The notes under the pieces: model-generated
Told to the model about the DNA's origin: nothing
What the model saw: the letters and a program-made list of their open reading frames with translations, nothing else
The model's database searches: none
In this document: one piece after another, positions 9,890 through 18,568 of the stretch
Layout of the letters: every line of letters begins with the position of its first letter
Numbering within the stretch: the first letter of the stretch is position 1
Assembly: GCA_963834825.1 (NCBI GenBank)
Contig: CAWICZ010000010.1
Location: 248,001 to 312,000 of the forward strand
Direction of reading: 5' to 3'
Length of the DNA: 64,000 bases
Origin: JACDAN01 sp963834825
GTDB lineage: Bacteria > Actinomycetota > Thermoleophilia > Gaiellales > Gaiellaceae
Program-made: the position numbers and the translations under genes

Positions 9890-11044
9890 ATGAGCTACGA
9901 AGGCAGCCAGGTACAGAACGCGATCTACGTCTCGGGCGAGTCCCCGTGGCCGATCTCGCCGGAGGAATGGGAGGCTCGGGCGGCCGAGGTGCTCGAGCCG
10001 GGGCCGTTCGACTACATCGCCGGCGGCGCGGGCTCGGAGGCGACGATGCGCGCGAACCTCGAGGCGTTCGAGCGGCGGCGGCTCCGGCCGCGGATGCTGA
10101 CCGGGAACCGCGAGCGCGACGTGTCCGTCGAGGTGCTCGGCACCCGCTCGCCCGCGCCGTTCCTCCTGGCGCCGATCGGCGTGCTCTCGATCGCGCATCC
10201 GGACGGGGAGCTCGCCGTCGCGCGGGCGGCGGCGGCAACCGGCATCCCGATGGTGCTCTCGTCGGCGGCGTCGAACTCGATCGAGGACGTGGCCGGCGAG
10301 CTGGGCGATTCGCCGCGCTGGTACCAGCTCTACTGGGTCAACGACCGTGAGATCGTCGCCAGCTTCGTCCGGCGCGCCGAGGAGTCCGGCTACGGCGCGA
10401 TCGTCGTCACGCTCGACACGCTGACCCTCGGCTGGCGCGATCGCGACCTGCGCAAGCCGTACCTGCCGTTCTTGACCGGCGAGGGCTGCGCGCAGTTCTT
10501 CTCGGATCCGGTCTTTCGCGGCAAGCTCGAACGTCCGCCCGAGGACGACGTGCTCGCGGCGGCCGCCGCGATGCTGGCGACGTTCCCGAACCTCGCCCTC
10601 ACGTGGGACGACCTCGCCTGGCTGCGGGGAGAGACCGCGCTGCCGGTGCTGGTCAAGGGCGTGCTCACCGCCGAAGACGCGTTGCGGGCGCGCGAAGCCG
10701 GCGTGGACGGCATCGTCGTCTCGAACCACGGCGGGCGCCAGGTCGACGGGAGCGTCGCGGCGCTCGACGCGCTCGTGGAGGTTCGCGAGGCGCTCGGGCC
10801 CGACGCCGTCGTCCTGATGGACAGCGGGATCCGCCGCGGCGCGGACGTCCTCAAGGCGCTCGCGCTCGGCGCCGACGCTGTCCTGCTCGGCCGCCCGTAC
10901 GCCTACGGTCTCGCGGTCGGCGGCCAGGAGGGCGTCGAGACCGTCATCCGGCACCTGCAGGCAGAGACCGACATCACCCTTGCGCTCGTGGGCGGAACGC
11001 GGGCGCGCGACCTCGACTCGTCATGGATCGCGGCGTCGTCCTGA
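9890..11044 (+). CDS. FMN-dependent alpha-hydroxy-acid oxidase / lactate 2-monooxygenase-like
   Basis: A TIM-barrel flavoprotein of 384 residues that oxidises 2-hydroxy acids. The active-site block VSNHGGRQVDG (with the proton-abstracting histidine) lies near residue 282, and the FMN phosphate region is MDSGIRRGADVLKALALGADAVLLGR. YQLYWVNDREI and TLDTLTLGWRDRDLR resemble lactate 2-monooxygenase and related actinobacterial oxidases. The true start is ATG 9890, just 21 bases from the divergent SDR. The 3' end overlaps the alcohol dehydrogenase by 22 bases. Confidence 0.9.
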   Translation: MSYEGSQVQNAIYVSGESPWPISPEEWEARAAEVLEPGPFDYIAGGAGSEATMRANLEAFERRRLRPRMLTGNRERDVSVEVLGTRSPAPFLLAPIGVLSIAHPDGELAVARAAAATGIPMVLSSAASNSIEDVAGELGDSPRWYQLYWVNDREIVASFVRRAEESGYGAIVVTLDTLTLGWRDRDLRKPYLPFLTGEGCAQFFSDPVFRGKLERPPEDDVLAAAAAMLATFPNLALTWDDLAWLRGETALPVLVKGVLTAEDALRAREAGVDGIVVSNHGGRQVDGSVAALDALVEVREALGPDAVVLMDSGIRRGADVLKALALGADAVLLGRPYAYGLAVGGQEGVETVIRHLQAETDITLALVGGTRARDLDSSWIAASS

Positions 11045-12057
11045 GCGACCTCGACCGGTACGCCGTCGAGGAGATCGACCTCGACGAGCCCGGTGCGGGC
11101 GAAGCGCGGGTGCGAATCGAGGCCACCGGCGTCTGTCACTCCGATCTTCACGTCGTGCGGACCGGCCACAACCATCCGCTGCCCGTGCTGCTCGGACATG
11201 AGGGAGCGGGGGTCGTCGAGGCGGTCGGCGAGGGCGTCGAGCACGTCAGCCCCGGCGACGAGGTCGTCATCGGCTGGCGCTCTCCGTGCGGTGAGTGCCG
11301 CTGGTGCCTGCGTGGCGCCGAGCACCTTTGTCGAACGCCGCCCATGGCCGTCGGGCGGATGCACACGGGTGACGGCAAGGACCTGATCGGCGTCTTTCGT
11401 GCCGGAACCTTCGCCACTCGCAGTGTGCTGCACGGGGCCTCGCTCGTTCGACTACCGGTGGATCTACCGGCGGAGCAGGCCTGCCTGATCGGCTGTGCCG
11501 TCGCGACGGGCGTCTGTTCAGTGCTGAAGACGGCTGAGGTGTGGGAGGGCGCCGGCGTCGCCGTGATCGGCTGCGGAGCGGTCGGGCTCTCGGTGATCCA
11601 GGGCGCGCGAATTGCGGGCGCAGCGGAGATCCACGCGCTCGATCTGGACGAGCGCAAGCTCGAGGCGGCGCGCAGGTTCGGGGCGACCCATACCGGCGAC
11701 GCGGAGGCGCGGCGCCTGGACTTCGTCTTCGACGTCGTCGGCCGGCCCGAGACCGTCGCTCAGGGCCTGTCGATGCTCGGCCACGCCGGCACGCTCGTCT
11801 ACATCGGGCTGCCGCAGCCGGGGTCGGAGGCGACGGTGCCGCTCGAGTCCACGTTCGACCGACGCGTGCGGATCCTCGTCTCGCACGGCGGCGACCACGT
11901 CCCGGCCGAGGACTTCCCGCGACTCGCCGAGCTCGCGGTGGACGGCCGGCTCGATCTGGCCGGCATGGTCACGAAGCGGATCGCACTCGACGACGTCGAG
12001 CAGGCGTTCGCGGACATGGAGGCGGGCGAGGTCATCCGCTCGGTGGTGGTGCTTTGA
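11023..12057 (+). CDS. Zinc-dependent alcohol dehydrogenase (class III-like)
   Basis: A 344-residue MDR protein that oxidises alcohols with NAD(P). The catalytic zinc region is CHSDLH followed by GHEGAGVVEAVGEGV. The structural zinc cysteines are present as CGECRWCLRGAEHLC. The Rossmann motif is VIGCGAVGLSVIQGA. ATG 11023 overlaps the oxidase gene. The paired oxidase, dehydrogenase and thioesterase suggest oxidation of hydroxy- or alcohol-bearing acyl compounds; the substrate is inferred only. Confidence 0.9.
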   Translation: MDRGVVLSDLDRYAVEEIDLDEPGAGEARVRIEATGVCHSDLHVVRTGHNHPLPVLLGHEGAGVVEAVGEGVEHVSPGDEVVIGWRSPCGECRWCLRGAEHLCRTPPMAVGRMHTGDGKDLIGVFRAGTFATRSVLHGASLVRLPVDLPAEQACLIGCAVATGVCSVLKTAEVWEGAGVAVIGCGAVGLSVIQGARIAGAAEIHALDLDERKLEAARRFGATHTGDAEARRLDFVFDVVGRPETVAQGLSMLGHAGTLVYIGLPQPGSEATVPLESTFDRRVRILVSHGGDHVPAEDFPRLAELAVDGRLDLAGMVTKRIALDDVEQAFADMEAGEVIRSVVVL

Positions 12058-12455
12058 AGATTCCCGACATGCCGCCGGTCGCCAAGCTGATCGGGATCGA
12101 TTTCGTCGAGGGCGGCGACGGCAAGTGCACGATGCGACTCGAGGCCGGGGTGCAGCACTCGAACCCGATGGGAACGATCCACGGCGGGATCATCTGCGAC
12201 CTCGTCGACGCCGCGATGGGAGTCTCGTTCTTTACGACGCTGAGCGATGGAGAGTCGTTCACGACGCTGGAGCTGAAGATCAACTTCCTGCGCCCCTTCT
12301 GGACCGGGACGCTCCTGGCGCACGGGCAGGTGGTCTCGCGTGGCCGGACCGTCGGACTGACCGAGTGTCGAGTCGTCGACGACCAGGACCGCCTGATCGC
12401 ACATGCAACGAGCACCTGCATGGCCCTCCGAGGCACCGCAGCGCAGGGCCGCTGA
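12054..12455 (+). CDS. PaaI-type hotdog thioesterase
   Basis: A hotdog-fold acyl-CoA thioesterase of about 133 residues. The family signature HSNPMGTIHGGIICDLVDAAMG lies near residue 35, with the HGG turn and the acidic residue at the helix start. TTG 12054 overlaps the dehydrogenase stop (TTGA) and gives LKIPDMPPVAKLIG; ATG 12069 is the alternative. It is the last gene of a three-gene operon. The stop is followed directly by a perfect palindrome. Confidence 0.85.
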   Translation: MKIPDMPPVAKLIGIDFVEGGDGKCTMRLEAGVQHSNPMGTIHGGIICDLVDAAMGVSFFTTLSDGESFTTLELKINFLRPFWTGTLLAHGQVVSRGRTVGLTECRVVDDQDRLIAHATSTCMALRGTAAQGR

Positions 12456-12482
12456 GCTCAAGTAACACAGTGTTACTTGAGC
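12456..12482. repeat. Perfect palindrome, copy 1 of AGTAACACAGTGTTACT family
   Basis: Two 13-base arms surround one central A at 12469. The core is AGTAACACAGTGTTACT; the outer arm bases are GCTCA and TGAGC. It begins on the base after the thioesterase stop and lies in the convergent gap to the acyl-CoA dehydrogenase gene. No T-run follows on either strand. Confidence 0.85.
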
Positions 12483-12512
12483 CGGTTCGGCGCTCTCTGC
12501 AGGCGTTTCGCA

Positions 12513-12535
12513 CTTAGTAACACAGTGTTACTAAG
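12513..12535. repeat. Perfect palindrome, copy 2 of AGTAACACAGTGTTACT family
   Basis: Two 11-base arms surround one central A at 12524. The core is identical to copy 1, but the flanks are CTT and AAG, so pairing is kept with different bases. It lies 12 bases beyond the stop of the minus-strand acyl-CoA dehydrogenase. Confidence 0.85.
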
Positions 12536-12547
12536 ATCGACTCGGCC

Positions 12548-13996
12548 CTAAGCGTCGGCTCCGAGCACGCGGTCGATCAGCTCTGGGTAGTCGAGGTCCG
12601 CCTCGGGATCCCAGGCCATGATGAGGTGGCGGCGCTCGATGAGCTCGGCGCTGTCGGGCTCCGTGGAGCGGAGCGCCTTGACCTGGAGTGACCGCACCAG
12701 TTCGTCGAGCTGTCTCCTGACGAAGAGCGCTCCGAACGACGGCTCCGCGACCGAGCGGCGCAGGCGCTGGGCCAGCTCCCCCGAGGCGCCGGACCGCGCC
12801 ACTGCTAGATCGACCGCATCCAGCCGCTCGAGATCCCGGAGCACCTGCGCGCAGAGCACGTTGTGCGTCCCCTCCCAGCTCTCGAAGACGATCGCGTCCC
12901 GCCACAGGCGGGGCAGCGGCGAGAAGTCCTCGATCGTCCCGTTGCCGCCGAGCACCTCGATCCCGCGGCGGACCGCCCGGGTCGCGGCCAGCGAGGTGAC
13001 CATCTTGTTCGCGTTCACGAGCAGGCGGTGCCAGGCGACATCGTCGTCGCTCGCCGCGCCGTCATCGATCCGAGCTACGAGCTCGGTCAGCTCATGCGTC
13101 GACGCGAGGGCCGCGTCGGCCTCGGCCTTCATGACCGCCAGTTGCTCACGGAGCAGCGGGAACTGGACGATCGGCTGACCGAAGGCGGTGCGCTCGCGCG
13201 CGAACGAGGCCGCCTCTTCGTACGCGCGCCGCATCAGCCCAGCCGAGCCGACGGCGTTCAGCCAGCGGGAGGTATTGAGCACGCCGACCGCGGTCTTGAA
13301 GCCGTCCTCGAGCGGCCCGAGCGCGTACCCGACGGCGCCCTCGAACTCGATCTCGCCGGTCGCGAGCGCCCGCGTTCCTAGCTTGTCCTTCAGCCGCCTG
13401 ATCCGAAAGCCGCCGCGCTCGCGCGGAACGAGGAAGCAGCCGATGCCGCGTGTGCCCGAGGGTGCGCCGCGCGGACGCGCCGTGACCACGAACTGATCCG
13501 CGTCGGCGACCGAGCAGAACCACTTCTCTCCGTGCAGGAGCCACGTCTGGCCGTCGGGGACGGCCTCGACGCGGTTCGCGCCCACGTCCGAGCCCCCGTG
13601 GCGCTCGGTGAGGAACTGCGCGCCACGCTGAGCCAGGTCGTAGTCGGTCTCGAGGAGCGGCGGGAGGAAGCGCGCGCGCATGTCGTCGGAGGCTCGGGTC
13701 CTGAGCGCCCGGACGAGCCCGGCGGTGCAGACGACCGGGCACGCGTGCCCTCCTTCACCCGCGTGGGAGAGGAGGTAGAAGAGCGACGCCTGCTCGCGCG
13801 CCGGCGCCGCCACGATCCCCGACGCCCACACCGCCCGGCCGGCGCGGTGGTACGCCGGATCGAACTCGATCTCTCCGTCGGCGCCGAGCCGGGGCGGATT
13901 GCGCTCGGCTTCCGCGACAGCGGGGTCGATCACAGCCCGCACGACCTCGGCGAAGTCATGTGTTACTGCCGGTAGCACTCGATATAGGCTAAGCAT
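12548..13996 (-). CDS. Acyl-CoA dehydrogenase, AidB-like
   Basis: A flavoprotein of about 482 residues. FLTERHGGSDVGANRV near residue 170 and the long C-terminal helical region resemble the AidB/isovaleryl-CoA dehydrogenase-like branch. WRDAIVFESWEGTHNVLCAQVLRDL carries the usual C-terminal FAD/active-site block. ATG 13996 would leave two bases between it and the divergent GTG at 13998, so one of the two starts may lie inside; in-frame GTG codons exist about 50 bases in. Family identity is clear; whether it is catabolic or DNA-protective like AidB is not. Confidence 0.85.
   Translation of the reverse strand: MLSLYRVLPAVTHDFAEVVRAVIDPAVAEAERNPPRLGADGEIEFDPAYHRAGRAVWASGIVAAPAREQASLFYLLSHAGEGGHACPVVCTAGLVRALRTRASDDMRARFLPPLLETDYDLAQRGAQFLTERHGGSDVGANRVEAVPDGQTWLLHGEKWFCSVADADQFVVTARPRGAPSGTRGIGCFLVPRERGGFRIRRLKDKLGTRALATGEIEFEGAVGYALGPLEDGFKTAVGVLNTSRWLNAVGSAGLMRRAYEEAASFARERTAFGQPIVQFPLLREQLAVMKAEADAALASTHELTELVARIDDGAASDDDVAWHRLLVNANKMVTSLAATRAVRRGIEVLGGNGTIEDFSPLPRLWRDAIVFESWEGTHNVLCAQVLRDLERLDAVDLAVARSGASGELAQRLRRSVAEPSFGALFVRRQLDELVRSLQVKALRSTEPDSAELIERRHLIMAWDPEADLDYPELIDRVLGADA
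13961..13988 (+). promoter_or_regulatory. Candidate promoter of the acyl-CoA dehydrogenase operon
   Basis: TGTTAC at 13961 and TATAGG at 13983 are separated by 16 bases, and the GTG start follows 9 bases after the -10 box, so the transcript would be leaderless. The -35 box lies in an imperfect dyad, GTGTTAC-TGCCG-GTAGCAC (13960-13978). Its first half is the same GTGTTACT seen in the three palindromes. Confidence 0.45.
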
Positions 13997-13997
13997 C

Positions 13998-15092
13998 GTG
14001 GACCTCCGCGACAGCCCCGACGAAGCCGCATTCCGCGACGGCGTCCGGACCTGGCTCGGGGAGAACCTGCCCGCGGGCGATTCCCGCGAGTGGAGCCGCA
14101 AGATCTACGACGCCGGCTACGCGGGACTCACCTGGCCGGAGGAGTACGGCGGCCGCGGCGCGCCGTACAGCCACCAGGCGATCGTGCTGGAAGAGTTCGC
14201 GCGGGCCGAGGCGCCGCCGCACATGGGCGTGATCGGGCTCGGGATGGCGGGGCCCACGATCATGGCGCACGGCACCGAGGAGCAGAAGCGCCGCTACCTG
14301 CCGAAGATCCTCTCGGCCGAGGACATCTGGTGCCAGGGCTTCTCCGAGCCCGGCGCCGGCTCCGACCTCTCCGCGGTTCGAACGTCGATCGAGGACCGCA
14401 ACGGCTCGTTCGTCGTCAACGGCCAGAAGGTCTGGTCCTCCTTCGCCCACATTGCCGACCACTGCATCCTCATCGGCCGGAGCGACCCGGACTCTCAGCG
14501 GCACGAGGGCCTCACCTACATCATCGTCGACATGAAGGCGCCCGGCGTCGAGGTGCGCCCGCTGCGGCAGATCACCGGCGAGGCCGAGTTCAACGAGATC
14601 TTCCTCACCGACGTCGAGTTGCCGCGGGAGAACCTCCTCGGCGAGATCGGCGGGGGCTGGCAAGTGGCGATGACGACGCTCCTGCACGAGCGAGGCACCC
14701 TCGGCTTCGCTCTCGGCGGCGCCCTCGAGGCGCAGGTGCAGAAGCTCGTCGCGCTGACCAAGGAGCGCGGCGCCGACGACCCGATCATCCGCGACCGGGT
14801 CGCGCAGGAGTGGATCGAGCTCCAGGCGCTCAAGCTGACCAACTACCGCTCGCTCTCGACCCTGATGCAGACCGGGATCCCGGGGCCGGAGGGCTCGGTC
14901 TCGAAGCTCCACTGGTCGGAGCAGAACCAGCGGCTGACAAAGCTGGCGATGGAGCTGCTCGAAGGCGAGGACGACGGCTACTGGGGCCACCAACAGCTCC
15001 GAAGTCGCGGCAACACGATCGAGGCCGGGACGTCGGAGATCCTGCGAAGCATCATCGCCGAGCGCGTCCTCGGCCTGCCGAGGAGCCGCTAA
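13998..15092 (+). CDS. Acyl-CoA dehydrogenase (FadE type)
   Basis: A 364-residue acyl-CoA dehydrogenase that introduces the 2,3 double bond using FAD. Visible blocks are GYAGLTWPEEYGGRG, GFSEPGAGSDLSAVRT (substrate and FAD binding, near residue 115), NLLGEIGGGWQVAM, and the C-terminal NTIEAGTSEILRSIIAERVLGLP. It resembles the larger subunit of actinobacterial FadE pairs used on steroid or branched side chains. The next gene, three bases on, is a second and reduced dehydrogenase, so a heteromeric enzyme is likely. GTG 13998 is the most 5' sensible start. Confidence 0.9.
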   Translation: MDLRDSPDEAAFRDGVRTWLGENLPAGDSREWSRKIYDAGYAGLTWPEEYGGRGAPYSHQAIVLEEFARAEAPPHMGVIGLGMAGPTIMAHGTEEQKRRYLPKILSAEDIWCQGFSEPGAGSDLSAVRTSIEDRNGSFVVNGQKVWSSFAHIADHCILIGRSDPDSQRHEGLTYIIVDMKAPGVEVRPLRQITGEAEFNEIFLTDVELPRENLLGEIGGGWQVAMTTLLHERGTLGFALGGALEAQVQKLVALTKERGADDPIIRDRVAQEWIELQALKLTNYRSLSTLMQTGIPGPEGSVSKLHWSEQNQRLTKLAMELLEGEDDGYWGHQQLRSRGNTIEAGTSEILRSIIAERVLGLPRSR

Positions 15093-15095
15093 GCG

Positions 15096-15711
15096 ATGCA
15101 GTTCGCGTTCACCGAAGAGCAGGAGCTGCTGCGGCGCGAGGCCCGCGAGGCGCTCCAGAACGGCGGCTGGAGCCGAGAGGAGATCGGCGCCGCCGGCCTT
15201 GGCTTCGTCGACCAGGCCGTGCTCTTCGAGGAGGCCGGCCGTGTGGGCGTCGGCGAGTCGCTCTTCGACGAGACCCGGCCTGAGGACGAGCGCCTCGCCG
15301 CGCTCGCCAGCGAGGCGGTCGGGATCGGCAAGAAGGCCCTCGAGCTCGCGGTCGAGTACGCGAAGGAGCGCGAGCAGTTCGGGCGCAAGATCGGCGTCTA
15401 CCAGGCGGTCTCCCACAAGCTGGCCGACACGTTCGTCGAGACGGAGCTCGCACGCTCCCTCGCATACTGGGCCGCCTGGTGCGTGGCCGAGGGAGACGAG
15501 CAGGCCCCGATCGCGGCGCGCGGCCGCGAAGTCGTACGCCGCAGATGCGGCCGTCGCGGCGTGTGAGCGCTCGATCCAGGTGCACGGCGGGATCGGCTTC
15601 ACGTGGGAGCACGTGCTCCACGAGTACTACAAGCGCGCGCTCTGGATCCAGGCCTACGGCGGCCACGCGCGGATCCAGCGCGCCAAGATCGCCGCCTGGC
15701 TGCTCGACTGA
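15096..15711 (+). CDS. Short acyl-CoA dehydrogenase lacking the middle domain, one frameshift
   Basis: An acyl-CoA dehydrogenase homologue of only about 205 residues. The N-terminal helices (MQFAFTEEQELLRREAREAL) run directly via DETRPEDERLAAL into the C-terminal four-helix domain (VGIGKKALELAVEYAKEREQFGRKIG, later SIQVHGGIGFTWEHVLHEYYKRA). The roughly 150-residue beta-barrel domain normally between them is absent. One frameshift near 15520 splits it (ends ARGREVV in one frame, resumes AAKSYAADAAV). It looks like the non-catalytic partner of the upstream FadE, with a clean internal loss. Start ATG 15096. Confidence 0.75.
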
Positions 15712-16514
15712 TGCGCACCGCACTCGTGACGGGCGCCTCGTCCGGCATCGGGCAGGCGTGCGCCGTCGCGCTCGTGAGCTCGGGTTGGCGAGTCCTGGCC
15801 GGCGTACGCCGCGCCGGCGACGCCCCGGAGGGGACCGAGGAGGTGCTGCTCGACGTCACCGCACCGGAGCAGATCCAGCAGGCGGCCGCTCGTGTCGACG
15901 AGCTCGACGGGCTCGTCAACAACGCCGGGATCGCCCTCTCGGCGCCGCTCGAGCTCGTGCCGCCGGAGGAGCTGCGCTATCAGCTCGAGGTCAATCTCGT
16001 CGGTCAGGTCGCGGTCACGCAAGCGTTCCTGCCGGCGCTGCGGCGCACCAAGGGCCGAATCGTCTTCGTGGGCTCGATCGCCGGACGCAGCGCGCTCCCG
16101 TTCCTCGGCCCGTACGCCGCGTCCAAGCATGCGCTCGAGGCCGTCGCCGATTCGCTTCGCGTGGAGCTTCGACCGTTCGGCATCCACGTGTCGATCGTCG
16201 AGCCCGGCACGATCAAGACGAAGATCTGGAGCACGTCGGCGGCGCGCGCGGACAGGCTGTTTGCGAGCATGGACGGACGGCTCACCGAGCTGTACGGCGA
16301 GCGGATCGCTGCGTTCAGGCAAATCGCAATGCGGCGAGGCGCCGACGCAGCGCCGGTCGAGAAGGTCGTGAAGGTCGTCGTCGACGCCCTGACCGCGGAT
16401 CGCCCGAACACCCGGTACCTGGTCGGCCGCGACGCGAGGCTCCGCGCCGGCTTCGAGCGCCTGCCGGACCGGCTCCGCGACCGGATCTACGAACGAGTCC
16501 TACTCAAAGGTTAG
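15711..16514 (+). CDS. SDR family oxidoreductase
   Basis: A classical SDR of 267 residues. It has TGASSGIG at the N-terminus, NNAGIALSAPLE, serine in FVGSIAGR and the catalytic YAASKHA; the C-terminus (VEPGTIKTKIW) matches the retinol/17-beta-hydroxysteroid dehydrogenase-like group. The ATG overlaps the preceding stop as TGATG, so it is coupled to the dehydrogenase pair. A 3-hydroxyacyl or steroid-type substrate is plausible but not shown. Confidence 0.88.
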   Translation: MRTALVTGASSGIGQACAVALVSSGWRVLAGVRRAGDAPEGTEEVLLDVTAPEQIQQAAARVDELDGLVNNAGIALSAPLELVPPEELRYQLEVNLVGQVAVTQAFLPALRRTKGRIVFVGSIAGRSALPFLGPYAASKHALEAVADSLRVELRPFGIHVSIVEPGTIKTKIWSTSAARADRLFASMDGRLTELYGERIAAFRQIAMRRGADAAPVEKVVKVVVDALTADRPNTRYLVGRDARLRAGFERLPDRLRDRIYERVLLKG

Positions 16515-16522
16515 GAGGAGCG

Positions 16523-16921
16523 ATGGGGTACGCAAAGGGATCGATCGACGAGATGGGCGACGGGCCGGGCTTCCGCAAAGTTCGGCGCGAGCTGGGGGTG
16601 ACGGCCTTCGGCGTCAATGCCGTCATCTATCCGCCCGGCCAGGACGGCTTCCTCCACTACCACGACGAGCAGGACGAGCTCTACTTCGTCCACCGCGGCC
16701 GGGCGTCGTTCGAGGTCGACGGCGACGAGTTCGAGCTCGGGCCCGGCGGCGTCGTCTACGTGGAGTCGACGACCCCGAGGAGAATCAACAATCGGGCCGA
16801 CGAGGACCTCGTCCTGTTCATCGTCGGCGGCAAGGACGGCTACGTGGCCCGCGACGGGCAGCTCGTCGACGTCGAACGCGACCTGCCGAGACGCCAGGCC
16901 TTTACCGCCAGTGAGAAATAG
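16523..16921 (+). CDS. Cupin-domain protein
   Basis: A 132-residue cupin. The metal-binding first motif is DGFLHYHDEQDELYFVHRG (HYH and E ligands) and the second is around YVESTTPRRINN, where the usual histidine is replaced. A very strong Shine-Dalgarno, AGGAGGAG at about 16513-16520, fixes the ATG. It follows the SDR by eight bases in the same operon. The function is not recognisable. Confidence 0.8.
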   Translation: MGYAKGSIDEMGDGPGFRKVRRELGVTAFGVNAVIYPPGQDGFLHYHDEQDELYFVHRGRASFEVDGDEFELGPGGVVYVESTTPRRINNRADEDLVLFIVGGKDGYVARDGQLVDVERDLPRRQAFTASEK

Positions 16922-16963
16922 AGGACAGTTCCTGTGGGTCTACCTCGAGGAGGCAACCGGTCG

Positions 16964-18568
16964 ATGAACGGCTTGATGATGGATTACCAGCTCTCCCTTC
17001 CCCCGCTCCTGCAGCGCGCGGAGACCTTCTTCGGGGACCGGGAGGTGGTCACGAGGCTCCCTGACAAGAGCTTCCACCGCTACACGTATCGGGACATGGC
17101 GGGGCGGGCCAAACAGCTCGCCGTCGCCCTTCAGAAGCTCGGTCTCGAGCGCGGCGACCGCGTCGCGACGCTCTGCTGGAACCACTACCAGCACCTGGAG
17201 GCCTACTTCGGGATTCCGTGCGGCGGGTTCGTGCTCCACACGCTGAACCTGCGCCTGCATCCGTCCGATTTGGCCTACGTGGCCGATCACGGCGGCGATC
17301 GGGCGGTGATCGTCGACCGCAGCCTGCTGCCGCTACTGGAGCAGTTCCAGGGCGAGACCAAGATCGAGCACGTCATCGTCGTGGAGGACTCCTACGAGGA
17401 GCTGCTCGACTCGGCGAGCGCGGACGAGTGGGAGGATCCGCAGCTCGACGAGCGCGAGGCGGCCGCCATGTGCTTTACGAGCGGCACGACCGGGCGCTGC
17501 AAGGGGGTCGTCTACTCGCACCGCTCGACGATCCTGCACGCGCTCGGCGTCGCGACGACGTCGCCGCTCGGGTTGCGCGTCGCTCACGGGGACACGCTGC
17601 TGCCGGTCGTGCCGATGTTCCACGCAAACGCGTGGGGCTACCCCTACCTCGCGGCCATGCTCGGGACGAAGCTCGTCTTCCCCGGCCCGCACCTCGATCC
17701 CGAGAGCCTGCTCGAGGACTTCGTCCAGGAGAAGGTCACCTGGACGGCCGGCGTGCCGACGCTCTGGCTCGGGATGCTGCAGCTGCTCGACGCGAACCCC
17801 GGGAAGTGGGACCTGTCTCACATGAAGGGGATGCTCGTCGGCGGCTCCGCCGTGCCGCGATCGATGATCGCCGCCTACAAGGAGCGCCATGGGCTGAGCG
17901 TCGTCCAGGGCTGGGGCATGACCGAGACATCGCCGGTCGCCTCCGTCACCGACTTCATCGGCGATCTCCAGGACGCCGATCAGGACACCCAGCTCGACTT
18001 CGTCGCGATGGCCGGCGTGCCGCTGCCGTTCGTCGACATCCGCGTTCGGGCCGGCGACGAGGACGTGCCGTGGGACGAGGAGTCGATGGGCGAGCTCGAG
18101 GTGCGCGGCCCATGGGTCGCCTCGGGCTACTACGACGACGACACCCAGGCAGACCGCTGGACCGAGGACGGCTGGTTCAAGACCGGCGACATCGTCTCGA
18201 TGCACCCGCGCGGCTTCATCCAGATCAAGGACCGCTCCAAGGACGTGATCAAGTCCGGCGGCGAGTGGATCTCGTCGGTCGAGCTCGAGAACGCGCTGAT
18301 GGCGCACCCGGCCGTGGCCGAGGCGGCCGTGATCGCGATCCCGCACGAGAAGTGGGCGGAACGGCCGCTCGCCGTGGTCGTGCTCAAGGAGGGCGAGACG
18401 GCCACAGGGGACCAGCTGTGCGAGCACCTGAAGCCGCACTTCGCGAAGTGGTGGCTCCCCGACCGGTTCGAGTTCGTGGACGAGATCCCGAAGACGAGCG
18501 TCGGGAAGTTCAAGAAGACGGAGCTGCGAGAGCAGTTCGCGCAGGAGCAGGTCCCGGCGTCTTCGTGA
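16964..18568 (+). CDS. Medium/long-chain fatty acid-CoA ligase
   Basis: An ANL-superfamily acyl-CoA synthetase of 534 residues of the AlkK/FadD-like medium- to long-chain type. Motifs: MCFTSGTTGRCKGVVYSH (near residue 172), GWGMTETSP, GWFKTGDIVSMHPRGFIQIKDRSKDVIKSGGEW in outline, and the catalytic lysine in PKTSVGKFKKTELR. The open frame begins at 16934, but ATG 16964 gives the normal N-terminus and lies behind GAGGAGG. Its stop overlaps the next gene as GTGA. Confidence 0.9.
   Translation: MNGLMMDYQLSLPPLLQRAETFFGDREVVTRLPDKSFHRYTYRDMAGRAKQLAVALQKLGLERGDRVATLCWNHYQHLEAYFGIPCGGFVLHTLNLRLHPSDLAYVADHGGDRAVIVDRSLLPLLEQFQGETKIEHVIVVEDSYEELLDSASADEWEDPQLDEREAAAMCFTSGTTGRCKGVVYSHRSTILHALGVATTSPLGLRVAHGDTLLPVVPMFHANAWGYPYLAAMLGTKLVFPGPHLDPESLLEDFVQEKVTWTAGVPTLWLGMLQLLDANPGKWDLSHMKGMLVGGSAVPRSMIAAYKERHGLSVVQGWGMTETSPVASVTDFIGDLQDADQDTQLDFVAMAGVPLPFVDIRVRAGDEDVPWDEESMGELEVRGPWVASGYYDDDTQADRWTEDGWFKTGDIVSMHPRGFIQIKDRSKDVIKSGGEWISSVELENALMAHPAVAEAAVIAIPHEKWAERPLAVVVLKEGETATGDQLCEHLKPHFAKWWLPDRFEFVDEIPKTSVGKFKKTELREQFAQEQVPASS

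Noticed and set aside
12456..12535. Classical rho-independent terminators at the two palindromes
   Set aside because: Stems are AT-rich, have a one-base centre and no T-run on either strand, so the standard mechanism does not fit; recorded as repeats instead.
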